Assembly: GCF_964340395.1 (NCBI RefSeq)
Contig: NW_027554288.1
Span: forward strand, 181,501 to 245,500
Direction: 5' to 3'
Length of the DNA stretch: 64,000 nt
Source: Glandiceps talaboti
Taxonomy: Eukaryota > Hemichordata > Enteropneusta > Spengelidae
Shown: positions 36,701 to 48,651 of the stretch, piece by piece
Position numbering within the stretch: the stretch's first letter is position 1
Layout: each line of letters starts with the position of its first letter
Notes under the pieces: model-generated
Told to the model about the DNA's origin: nothing
Seen by the model: the letters and a program-made list of their open reading frames with translations, nothing else
The model's database searches: none
Program-made: the position numbers and the translations under genes

Positions 36701-39700
36701 ATTTGGTAGTCTATATACCAATGACTACTGCCAATTTGGTAGTCAAGATACTATGTTTGGTAGTCTATATACCCTTGACTACTGCCAATTTGGTAGTCAA
36801 GATACAATGTTTGGTAGTCCATATACCCTTGACTACTGCCAATTTAGTAGTCAAGATATAATGTTTGGTAGTCCATATACCCTTGACTACTGCCAATTTA
36901 GTAGTCAAGATACAATGTTTGGTAGACTATATACCCTTGACTACTGCCAATTTGGTAGTTAAGATACTATGTTTGGTAGTCTATATACCCTTGACTACTG
37001 CCAATTTGGTAGTCAAGATACAATGTTTGGTAGGCTATATACCCTTGACTACTGTCAATTTGGTAGTTAAGATACAATGTTTGGTAGGCTATATACCCTT
37101 GACTACTGTCAATTTGGTAGTCAAGATACAATATTTGGTAGTCTATATACCCTTGACTACTGCCAATTTGGTAGTCAAGATACAATGTTTGGTAGGCTAT
37201 ATACCCTTGACTACTGTCAATTTGGTAGTTAAGATACAATGTTTGGTAGTCTATATACCCTTGACTACTGCCAATTTGGTAGTCAAGATACAATGTTTGG
37301 TAGTCTATATACCCTTGACTACTGCCAATTTGGTACTCAAGATACAATGTTTGGTAGTCTATATACCCTTGACTACTGCCAATTTGGTAGTTAAGATACA
37401 ATGTTTGGTAGTCTATATATACCCTTGACTACTGCCAATTTGGTAGTCAAGATACAATGTTTGGTAGTCTATATACCTTTGACTACTGTCAATTTGGTAG
37501 TTAAGATACAATGTTTGGTAGTCTATATACCCTTGACTACTGCCAATTTAGTAGTCAAGATACAATGTTTGGTAGTCTATATACCCTTGACTACTGCCAA
37601 TATGGTAGTCAAGATACAATGTTTGGTAGTCTATATACCCTTGACTACTGCCAATTTAGTAGTCAAGATACAATGTTTGGTAGTCTATATACCCTTGACT
37701 ACTGCCAATATGGTAGTCAAGATACAATGTTTGGTAGTCTATATACCCTTGACTACTGCCAATTTAGTAGTCAAGATTCAATGTTTGGTAGTCTATATAC
37801 CTTTGACTACTGCCAATTTGGTAGTCAAGATACAATATTTGGTAGTCTATATACCAATGACTACTGCCAATTTGGTAGTCAAGATACTATGTTTGGTAGA
37901 CTATATACCCTTGACTACTGCCAATTTGGTAGTTAAGATACTATGTTTGGTAGTCTATATACCCTTGACTACTGCCAATTTGGTAGTCAAGATACAATGT
38001 TTGGTAGGCTATATACCCTTGACTACTGTCAATTTGGTAGTCAAGATACAATGTTTGGTAGTCTATATACCCTTGACTACTGCCAATTTAGTAGTCAAGA
38101 TACAATGTTTGGTAGTCTATATACCCTTGACTTTACTACTGCCAATTTGGTAGTCAAGATACAATATTTGGTAGTCTATATACCCTTGACTACTGCCAAT
38201 TTGGTAGTCAAGATACTATGTTTGGTAGTCTATATACCCTTGACTACGGCCAATTTGGTAGTCAAGATACAATGTTTGGTAGTCCATATACCCTTGACTA
38301 CTGCCAATTTAGTAGTCAAGATACAATGTTTGGTAGTCCATATACCCTTGACTACTGCCAATTTAGTAGTCAAGATACAATGTTTGGTAGTCTATATACC
38401 CTTGACTTTACTACTGCCAATTTGGTAGTCAAGATACAATATTTGGTAGTCTATATACCAATGACTACTGCCAATTTGGTAGTCAAGATACTATGTTTGG
38501 TAGTCTATATACCCTTGACTACTGCCAATTTGGTAGTCAAGATACAATGTTTGGTAGTCCATATACCCTTGACTACTGCCAATTTAGTAGTCAAGATACA
38601 ATGTTTGGTAGACTATATACCCTTGACTACTGCCAATTTGGTAGTTAAGATACTATGTTTGGTAGTCTATATACCCTTGACTACTGCCAATTTGGTAGTC
38701 AAGATACAATGTTTGGTAGGCTATATACCCTTGACTACTGTCAATTTGGTAGTTAAGATACAATGTTTGGTAGGCTATATACACTTGACTACTGTCAATT
38801 TGGTAGTCAAGATACAATATTTGGTAGTCTATATACCCTTGACTACTGCCAATTTGGTAGTCAAGATACAATGTTTGGTAGGCTATATACCCTTGACTAC
38901 TGCCAATTTGGTAGTCAAGATACTATGTTTGGTAGTCTATATACCCTTAACTACTGTCAATTTGGTAGTTAAGATACAATGTTTCGTAGTCTATATACCC
39001 TTGACTACTGCCAATTTGGTAGTCAAGATACAATGTTTGGTAGTCTATATACCCTTGACTACTGCCAATTTGGTAGTCAAGATACAATGTTTGGTAGTCT
39101 ATATACCCTTGACTACTGCCAATTTGGTAGTTAAGATACAATGTTTGGTAGTCTATATACCCTTGACTACTGCCAATTTGGTAGTCAAGATACAATGTTT
39201 GGTAGTCTATATACCTTTGACTACTGTCAATTTGGTAGTTAAGATACAATGTTTGGTAGTCTATATACCCTTGACTACTGCCAATTTAGTAGTCAAGATA
39301 CAATATTTGGTAGTCTATATACCCTTGACTACTGCCAATATGGTAGTCAAGATACAATGTTTGGTAGTCTATATACCCTTGACTACTGCCAATTTAGTAG
39401 TCAAGATACAATGTTTGGTAGTCTATATACCCTTGACTACTGCCAATATGGTAGTCAAGATACAATGTTTGGTAGTCTATATACCCTTGACTACTGCCAA
39501 TTTAGTAGTCAAGATTCAATGTTTGGTAGTCTATATACCTTTGACTACTGCCAATTTGGTAGTCAAGATACAATATTTGGTAGTCTATATACCAATGACT
39601 ACTGCCAATTTGGTAGTCAAGATACTATGTTTGGTAGACTATATACCCTTGAATACTGCCAATTTGGTAGTTAAGATACTATGTTTGGTAGTCTATATAC

Positions 39701-42160
39701 CCTTGACTACTGCCAATTTGGTAGTCAAGATACAATGTTTGGTAGGCTATATACCCTTGACTACTGTCAATTTGGTAGTCAAGATACAATGTTTGGTAGT
39801 CTATATACCCTTGACTACTGCCAATTTAGTAGTCAAGATACAATGTTTGGTAGTCTATATACCCTTGACTTTACTACTGCCAATTTGGTAAACAAGATAC
39901 AATATTTGGTAGTCTATATACCCTTGACTACTGCCAATTTGGTAGTCAAGATACTATGTTTGGTAGTCTATATACCCTTGACTACTGCCAATTTGGTAGT
40001 CAAGATACAATGTTTGGTAGTCCATATACCCTTGACTACTGCCAATTTAGTAGTCAAGATACAATGTTTGGTAGTCCATATACCCTTGACTACTGCCAAT
40101 TTAGTAGTCAAGATACAATGTTTGGTAGTCTATATACCCTTGACTTTACTACTGCCAATTTGGTAGTCAAGATACAATATTTGGTAGTCTATATACCAAT
40201 GACTACTGCCAATTTGGTAGTCAAGATACTATGTTTGGTAGTCTATATACCCTTGACTACTGCCAATTTGGTAGTCAAGATACAATGTTTGGTAGTCCAT
40301 ATACCCTTGACTACTGCCAATTTAGTAGTCAAGATACAATGTTTGGTAGTCTATATACCCTTGACTACTGCCAATTTGGTAGTCAAGATACAATGTTTGG
40401 TAGTCTATATACCCTTGACTACTGCCAATTTGGTAGTCAAGATACAATATTTGGTAGTCTATATACCCTTGACTACTGCCAATTTGGTAGTCAAGATACT
40501 ATGTTTGGTAGTCTATATACCCTTGACTACTGCCAATTTAGTAGTCAAGATACAATGTTTGGTAGTCTATATACCCTTTACTACTGCCAATTTAGTAGTC
40601 AAGATACAATGTTTGGTAGTCTATATACCCTTGACTTTACTACTGCCAATTTGGTAGTCAAGATACAATATTTGGTAGTCTATATACCAATGACTACTGC
40701 CAATTTGGTAGTCAAGATACTATGTTTGGTAGTCTATATACCCTTGACTACTGCCAATATGGTAGTCAAGATACAATGTTTGGTAGTCCATATACCCTTG
40801 ACTACTGCCAATTTAGTAGTCAAGATACAATGTTTGGTAGTCCATATACCCTTGACTTCTGCCAATTTAGTAGACAAGATACAATGTTTGGTAGTCCATA
40901 TACCCTTGACTACTGCCAATTTAGTAGTCAAGATACAATGTTTGGTAGTCTATATACCCTTGACTACTGCCAATTTGGTAGTCAAGATACAATGTTTGGT
41001 AGTCTATATACCCTTGACTACTGCCAATTTGGTAGTCAAGATACAATATTTGGTAGTCTATATACCCTTGACTACTGCCAATTTGGTAGTCAAGATACTA
41101 TGTTTGGTAGTCTATATACCCTTGACCACTGCCAATTTAGTAGTCAAGATCCAATGTTTGGTAGTCTATATACCCTTGACTACTGCCAATTTAGTAGTCA
41201 AGATACAATGTTTGGTAGTCTATATACCCTTGACTTTACTACTGCCAATTTGGTAGTCAAGATACAATATTTGGTAGTCTATATACCCTTGACTACTGCC
41301 AATTTGGTAGTCAAGATACAATGTTTGGTAGTCTATATACCCTTGACTACTGCCAATTTGGTAGTCAAGATACAATGTTTGGTAGTCTATATACCAATGA
41401 CTACTGCCAATTTAGTAGTCAAGATACAATGTTTGGTAGTCCATATACCCTTGACTACTGCCAATTTAGTAGTCAAGATACAATGTTTGGTAGTCTATAT
41501 ACCCTTGACTACTGCCAATTTGGTAGTCAAGATACAATGTTTGGTAGTCTATATACCCTTTACTACTGCCAATTTGGTAGTTAAGATACAATGTTTGGTA
41601 GTCTATATACCCTTGACTACTGCCAATTTGGTAGTCAAGATTCAATGTTTGGTAGTCTATATACCCTTGACTACTGCCAATTTGGTAGTCAAGATACTAT
41701 GTTTGCTAGTCTATATACCCTTGACTACTGCCAATTTAGTAGTCAAAATACAATGTTTGGTAGTCTATATACCCTTGACTACTGCCAATTTGGTAGTCAA
41801 GATACAATGTTTGGTAGTCTATATACCCTTGACTACTGCCAATTTGGTAGTCAAGATACAATGTTTGGTAGTCTATATACCCTTGACTACTGCCAATTTG
41901 GTAGTCAAGATACAATATTTGGTAGTCTATATACCCTTGACTACTGACAATTTGGTAGTTAAGATACAATGTTTGGTAGTCTATATACCCATTACTACTG
42001 CCAATTTAGTAGTCAAGATACAATGTTTGGTAGTCTATATACCCTTTACTACTGCCAATTTAGTAGTCAAGATACAATGTTTGGTAGTCTATATACCCTT
42101 TACTACTGCCAATTTAGTAGCCAAGATACAATATTTGGTAGTCTATATACCCTTGACTAC
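27751..42160. repeat. 14.4-kb satellite, 54-bp unit, about 267 copies, higher-order structure
   Basis: The unit contains CTACTGCCAATTTGGTAGTC, AAGATACAATGTTTGGTAGT and CTATATACCCTTGA. TTTGGTAGTC occurs twice per unit, 22 bp apart, and GACTAC/GTAGTC forms an inverted repeat across the unit junction. Variants (GTCAAG/GTTAAG/GTTAGG, TACAAT/TACTAT/TTCAAT, AATTTGG/AATTTAG/AATATGG, CCCTTGA/CCTTTGA/CCCTTTA) recur in the same order in distant blocks, for example shifts of 2106, 3132 and 5238 bp, which are 39, 58 and 97 units. From 36391 on, 59-bp units with an extra TTTAC appear in pairs 275 bp apart and repeat at about 1740 bp. There are no non-triplet indels for the first 8.6 kb, so one frame is open for 2883 codons; other frames and the other strand also have long open stretches. 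Read as a satellite, not a gene. Confidence 0.97.
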
Positions 42161-43680
42161 AAAATATATATTGGAAATCTTAGTAACCAGTAAAGGTCTG
42201 AGAACAAAATTTGCATTGTACTATAGTATTAACTAGGTGAGGTTTGGGAACAAATGTGTATTGTGTGTGTATTAACCAGCTAAGGTCTGAGAACAAAATG
42301 TACTTTGTATGACCTAATATACAAGCAAAACAGAGACTGTTGAGGTCATGAATTTGACCTTCACTGTTGAGAACATTTAGAGATGAAGATCTCAATATGA
42401 ATGGATTTCAGTATTGGTCATATCCTTGTCTTGGTGAATGTTCTACAAGATTGGACAGTCACTGATCATCAGAGTTAGTGTTACCTAATGTTTGACAGGA
42501 GGCCACTGAAGACCAAGAGAAAGTGAGAAGGGTGTGGTGGAGATCGAGAGATACATGTGTATGCTTGTATAAATTTAACCTTCACAGTTAAGAACATTAA
42601 GAGATGGATGGAGATTTCAATATGAATGCATTTCAGTGTTGGTGGCGTACTTGGCGATGGACAACACTGGACACATTAAAGATGTAGTGTTATTTAGTAT
42701 TTGGATCCTTTGGGTTACAGTGTGTTGCAGTGTCAAGTCAATCTACTGAAAATGTTGGCCTTACCTTGAACTAACTGCAACAGAAATTATTTTAGTGCAT
42801 CTTGCTCAGAATTTTATACTGAACAACATATCAAAAGTCTAGAGAAATCTACTTGTAGGGCTAAAAATGAGTTTTGAACAATTAGCATAATTATAAAATA
42901 CATTGTATGTAAAAACCCATGCAAGTAACAAGTCTATGGAATAGCTCTGAGGATGGGTAATAATTGCTCTCACTAGTATTTTGACTGGAACCTAATAAAG
43001 ATGTGTTAAGTACAAATATACAGCCAGGAATACCTGCATGTATCAAGTCACCACCTGTTTGACTAAACCTTACCACCAGTAACTTTACTAGTGACCTGAG
43101 ATGGAGCATCAACTCAGGATCGTTTCACAGAACAGTCTGTTGATAATTTTGTAGGATCCTTTGGTTGCAGTCTGTGTGTTACCTTGGGTACACTGGTATT
43201 AAACTTGTCTGATCAAGTCACCATCTGTTAGACTTTACCACCAGTAACTTTACAAAGTTTACTAGTGACCTGAGATGAAGTATTAATTCATGGCCGATTC
43301 ACCCAACACTCTATCAACTATGTATACTACAACAAGATTATCTATAGTATAACTGGGAGTGCCCTATCATCCAAATAAATAACATTAACTGAGACTGAGT
43401 GCCCCTATCATCTATTGGGACTGAGTTGTGTGGTTCCGGTTACATTCAAGATGGAGTAGATAGATTTATTATTTTAGTATATTTATTTTTCTGTATGAGT
43501 GTCTAGTTCAGGTTTTCCATTGTTTTCCAAATGGTCTCTGTGTTGTTTATTTCTTCCTATCAGATTTACAGCCATAACAGATTGGAAGAACAGTTTTATT
43601 TTGTCTTTTTAAGTTTATGTCAGTTTCCGGGTTCACTATTTCTCATGAGACTTCACAGTTTAGATTCTGCGGTGAAAGCT
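42161..43680. other. Non-coding sequence with several ~70-95-bp direct duplications
   Basis: Pairs of diverged direct copies: AAGGTCTGAGAACAAAAT near 42193 and 42281, GAGATG/CAATATGAATG blocks near 42380 and 42600, and CAAGTCACCA-CTGTT plus CCACCAGTAACTTTAC blocks near 43045 and 43212. No exon is recognised. Confidence 0.55.
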
Positions 43681-44555
43681 AGGTGGGGGGGGGGGGGGGG
43701 GGGGGGTAACCAGAACCAAACAATTATTTTTATTTGGCCTCATCCTCATGTACATCCTGTACTACACAATGCATATATTACAAATCTATCTGTGTAAGAC
43801 TGAGACAGTGAGAGTGAAATGAAACAAAAATTAATATATTCTCCAGAATGGCTTTACAAACTATCAATACCTGTTTGGGGGCCAGCGACCAATTTTACAG
43901 GTCACCTATACTTTTCATCACTTCCCAAGGGAATAGAAAAATTATTCTGTGTATAATAACTAACAAAAAGCCTGTATGCATGTCTATTTGACCTTTGACC
44001 TAACATCTCATTTGACCTTTGACCTTATCAGTTGTATGTTTCGTACACAACTTTACATGTTTTGTCTATACATAGTAAACAGCTGACTGTCTAAGTTCAC
44101 TAAGTGACCGTCCATGTAATTTTAGTTCAAATAAAATGTTTTAATATTTCATAGGTATTTGATTAGCCTGTGATCAGAAGGGGTTATTAATCTTAACTTG
44201 GGGGAGGGGGGGGGGGTTATTAATTTTAACTTGAGGGAGTGGTAGGGTATTTATTCTGGATACAAATACCATATTATTTTTAGTACATGAATGATATCAT
44301 ACATTAGGTGGAACAATACATGCTTTGTTTATATCAGACATTTTCATAAATTATTAAAACTAACCAGCCAATGAATGTATTATTTTTACAAATTGAATTA
44401 TTGCGTATTTATTGAAATGTAAACTGTAGACAGGATTATCTATAATTGCATTTGATAACCTTGAATTAGTTTTAATAAATCACCAATTAATTATTGAAAT
44501 TACAGTACAGTATGAGTATGTGACGTGTACCAAATAAGGTTGAACAGTTTGTGTC
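43681..44555. other. Spacer with poly-G tracts and paired DR1 words
   Basis: Poly-G at 43683-43706 and again near 44206. Two TGACCTTTGACCT words at 43989-44001 and 44013-44025. No gene. Confidence 0.45.
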
Positions 44556-44562
44556 TATATCT

Positions 44563-45018
44563 GTATGTATGTATGTATGTATGTATGTATGTATGTATGT
44601 ATGTATGTATGTATGTATGTATGTATGTATGTCTGTCTGTATGTCTGTATATCTGTGTGTACAATGTATGTCTACCTGTGTGTGTATACATACATACATA
44701 CATACATACATACATACATACATACGTATACATACATACATACATACATACACACACACATACATACATACATACATACATACATACGTACATACGTACG
44801 TACGTACGTACGTACATACATACATACATACATACATACATACATACATACATACGTATACATACACACATACATACATACATACATACATACATACATA
44901 CATACGTACGTACGTACGTACGTACGTACGTACGTACATACGTACGTACATACATACATACATACATACATACATACATACATACATACATACGTATACA
45001 TACACACATACATACATG

Positions 45019-45050
<32 letters not shown>

Positions 45051-45057
45051 CATACAT
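44563..45057. repeat. Inverted tetranucleotide arrays (ATGT)n then (ACAT)n/(ACGT)n
   Basis: (TATG)n at 44563-44633 is followed by (TACA)n/(CATA)n from 44690 to 45057, so the two runs are reverse complements and can fold on each other. The right part has an internal ~118-bp duplication of the order (CATA)n - CGTATACATACACACA - (CATA)n - (CGTA)n. Frames of Tyr/Ile/His/Thr or Met/Tyr/Val/Cys on both strands are repeat artefacts. Confidence 0.95.
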
Positions 45058-46402
45058 AGTTATATAATACCATAAGTGCCCTACTCTGATACCATTAGCA
45101 TACACATATAGATTCTTTTACAACATCATAATTTTAAAGTGACATACTTACACACACATTGTTACATAACATCTAAATGTCATTCAATTTGTGTATAAGT
45201 AAAACTAATGTCAATTGATTTCCATAACATCAATACAGACAATAGAACTATGTAGATATGACTACATTCTTATCACAACTGTTATTATAATAACACAATG
45301 ACAATAAAATCAATCTAATTAGGGAATAATAACAGTAATGCAAATTTATCCACATTCCCACACTTCAAATTGTAAGTCTTCAATCAAATATAATTATTAT
45401 CATTGCCATAGGATATATATTACAGTAATGGTCTTTCATTCTGTCAGTGTTTTTGCCAAGGTTTGGAAAACCAGGAACAGACAGGGGAATACTAGTGGTA
45501 TTAAAACAGGCACAGTTTTCAATGCATTATATCATAGTTTTGGTAGGGAACCCTGGTAAAATGACTGGGGGAACTCAGGTAGATTTTATCTACTTACTGG
45601 CTTGAGGCTCACACCAGTACCTTGCAGATTGAAAGATTGATTAGTCATCACAAGGGCTGGATTGACAAGAGTACAATTATGATTCAATCCTTGCCCACTA
45701 ATTTCAGTCAAAGAATTGGCAGTGGTGAGGCTCACACCACCAATATACAGAAATCAAAGCTGACCAATTAATTTATTAAAACAATCACTTCATTCCAATA
45801 AACTATAGTTCTATTAAGTTCACAACAATGTTTACTATAATTATATTGTATAACTTGTAAGTTACCTGAATTATTAATATTTCACATTCCTTGCGTTGTT
45901 TTCTCCTTATACACTCTGTTCTACATTCTTAACTAATTTTTCTCTGTTTGTTCTCTGTATCTGGGGCAGGGACCAGGACACCACACACCTACCAACGACT
46001 CAACGGTGTTGAAGTACCTTTTAGTGATCATAAATGACTGGAAAGAATTCAACCTATTTTACAAAAGTTCAACGATACTGTACCGTACACTGGCAATACA
46101 ATGTATGTCAATAATAAATAAAATTATATGGGAGACAATTTCAGGAGATAACTTGGTTATGAAGTGAACCATTCATTGCATTATTTTGAAGAGGATATTC
46201 TATTTTTCCATATTTTTTTTTAATTTGATACTTTTAATTCCACATTATAGTTTACTTTAATACAAAGGTAACAACACTCTGAAATTTCTACTTTATAGTT
46301 ACCATAGTTACCAAGAATGTTGAATAAAATGGTTATTAACTTGAAAGGAAAATAGATCTTGTCTGTTTTATTTGTTGTCACAGTTTACCTCTAAAGTTAA
46401 CA
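45058..46402. other. Unassigned sequence
   Basis: About 1.3 kb. GAGGCTCACACCA occurs at about 45604 and 45727 as a short direct repeat. No exon or transposon end is recognised. Confidence 0.4.
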
Positions 46403-46464
46403 CGCATACATGCATGCATGCACGCACGCACGCACACACATACATACATGATTGTACATGTACA

Positions 46465-46496
<32 letters not shown>

Positions 46497-46520
46497 CATG
46501 ACTATACATACATACATACA

Positions 46521-46552
<32 letters not shown>

Positions 46553-46685
46553 CATACATACATAGATGATTGTACACGTACATACATACATACATACATA
46601 CATGACTATACATATATACATACATACATACATACATACATACATACATACATACATACATACAGACAAATATACATACAGACAA

Positions 46686-46730
<45 letters not shown>
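46403..46730. repeat. (CATA)n and (CA)n microsatellites
   Basis: Runs of CATA interrupted by ATGATTGTAC-type spacers (46448, 46566), ending in a pure CA run (46688-46730). Confidence 0.95.
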
Positions 46731-46733
<3 letters not shown>

Positions 46734-47234
46734 TCCTCTGTACAAGTGAATGTGTCTACTATTCTCTACATAGTCTATACCTAGGCTACCATATTGGTTC
46801 ATTATCCATACATCAGATATGATTATATCATATCAACTACAAATACTGTATGAGTCATATCTTGACAAAATTACATTTACAACATCAGGGGAAATAAATA
46901 TCTGGTTGCTATGGATATATTCACAAAGTCTATTTTAATATCTGTAACTTACAAATATAAACAGGGGTACCGGTACATAGCGCATGCCAGCTAAGGTCAG
47001 GTGAGGCAAACCCTGAATTTAGGGACAGTGATTTCCTTGTGTATGTTAAATTCAACTTGCAGTAAAGTAGGTCTTAGATTTGTATTTTCCTGATTGATCT
47101 TGACTATGTCTTTCAAAACACAAAGTGTGTTGAGAGAGCACACTCAAGATCAACCAGCTAATATACCACTTGTAAGCTAACATTGGTCAAAGTGTAAACT
47201 GTACTCATTTGAATTTGAAGTATAATTATGATGT
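46731..47234. other. Unassigned spacer
   Basis: No recognised feature. Confidence 0.4.
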
Positions 47235-47254
47235 TTACACACACACACACACAC

Positions 47255-47321
<67 letters not shown>

Positions 47322-47373
47322 GGCACTTTGCCATGCCTATAGCACTACTGAACCTTCAGTTCAGTTGTGCTAA
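47235..47373 (+). mobile_element. P1 tail fragment next to segment B
   Basis: Only the right end of P1: (CA)n at 47238-47257, (GACA)n at 47258-47321, TTTGCCATGCCTATAGCAC and the hairpin ending GTTCAGTTGTGCTAA. Segment B begins directly after it. Confidence 0.8.
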
Positions 47374-47375
47374 TA

Positions 47376-48262
47376 AACCACAAGAAATCGAATCTGACTG
47401 ACTAACACTCAACTCCAAAGCCGTGCTATAGAGCATAGGGTATATGGCAACACCCATGATGAAACATGGAAGTCATTAACTTGATGACCATTGGAAATAA
47501 AATTATGTATCGGTCAAAGGATTCAGCTTCAGAATTGTTTTTGTCCAAAAAAAACCGCTCAGATTTTATGATTTACATACCACCGACACCATTTTGACAA
47601 GTTCAGTTATGAACAAATGAGCATCGAATCCTGGCAGCCTTGTAGGTTATTTAGCCAAACATAATTACATTAAGTTTATTCTTTTCATGTTTTATAGTAA
47701 AGGTAGGAGAAATATATGTTTGAAATTGACTACAAACTGACTATCCAGATTAAAACTAATTTAACAATATATCTATCAGATTTAGCACTCTGGTAGATAA
47801 CTAACTTTTAGAGAATTATATGCAATCATTAAAAAATCTATAAAATATGGGAGACCGGTTAGGACAGCAATTGTGACTTGGAAACTGTGGCTTGTAAAAC
47901 TGTGACATCTTGACCATGAAACATAATAATGTCTATTAACCCTTTCATTCCTAGAGACGACATTGGAATAAATAGAAACTTGATTGTAAGAACATTTTCT
48001 AAAATTTAAGAATATTACTTCATTGGGAAGTAATATTTCTTGAATTCTGATCTAAAATAAAGTTGATCTTTTTCCAAAAATTACAGAGAAACAAGAATTT
48101 TTGTTCAAAAATTTTGGCGGGAAAGTTTCTAGTCCTGAAAGGGTTAACTTCTATGCATCATAGCATGGATTTATTATTGAGAAGAGTAAATAGTTTAGTT
48201 TAGTTTAGTTTACTTTACTTTATTTCATTTCAGTAAAACAACAAGATCAACAGTACAGATAT
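47376..48262. repeat. Duplicated segment B (paralogue of 16960-17904)
   Basis: Same order of landmarks as segment A (AATCTGACTGACTAACACTC, AACACCCATGATGAAACATG, TATCTATCAGATTTAGC, TTCTATGCATCATAGCATGG, TTTAG repeats). It lacks the 53-bp array and instead contains a 204-bp MITE. Confidence 0.85.
47940..48143. mobile_element. 204-bp piggyBac-type MITE at TTAA
   Basis: TTAA (47936-47939) then CCCTTTCATTCCTAGA on the left; TCTAGTCCTGAAAGGG then TTAA (48144-48147) on the right. TIRs starting CCC at a TTAA target fit the piggyBac superfamily. Segment A lacks it (GATAATGTCTAACTTC), so the insertion postdates or is private to this copy. Confidence 0.8.
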
Positions 48263-48513
48263 ACAAATAAAAACTAGTACAAATTGTTGAATTACTTGGA
48301 TAACCCACAAAGTTAAAGACTTATTTCCATTGGGGTCCATACGAGAGCCGTCATTATTTAAGGCCGGGGGGAGGGGGTGTCGTAGGATTTGGACAATCCA
48401 AAACTTCAGTACCCCCCCCCCCCCCACCATCCACCCACCCCAGTGTCTATGTTTACTTCAATTCAATATTAACAGCATATGTAACTTTTTTTCAGCTGTT
48501 CAGTTTTTAGCAG
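48263..48513. other. Spacer with G-rich/C-rich inverted runs
   Basis: GGCCGGGGGGAGGGGG (48362) and a C run with CACCATCCACCCACCCC (48412-48440) are G/C runs of opposite sense 50 bp apart. Resembles a short transposon relic; not classified. Confidence 0.35.
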
Positions 48514-48651
48514 GTGGCATCAAATTGTAATTGCAATTATATTGAAGATAGAAGCCCTCAGGTAGAAAACGTCCAGAATAAACCTATGAAGACCTTCATT
48601 ATTGGAGATTCAGTACTGAAGAATATAAAACCTAGGAGACAGTGTGTCTGA
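48514..48651 (+). pseudogene. Exon-like fragment with SGNH-hydrolase motif
   Basis: Preceded by an acceptor-like CAGTTTTTAGCAG, 45 open codons include TFIIGDSVLKNIKPRR and then hit TGA exactly where the 33-bp satellite begins. GDS is the block I motif of SGNH/GDSL hydrolases. The IGDSxxxxIKP form is common in proteins linked to invertebrate retroelements. The rest of the domain is missing, so the fragment was cut by the satellite or lost its downstream part. Small size makes the identification tentative. Confidence 0.4.

Noticed and set aside
44487-45105. Tyr/Cys/Val- or His/Thr/Tyr-rich frames on both strands
   Set aside because: Translations of tetranucleotide microsatellites.
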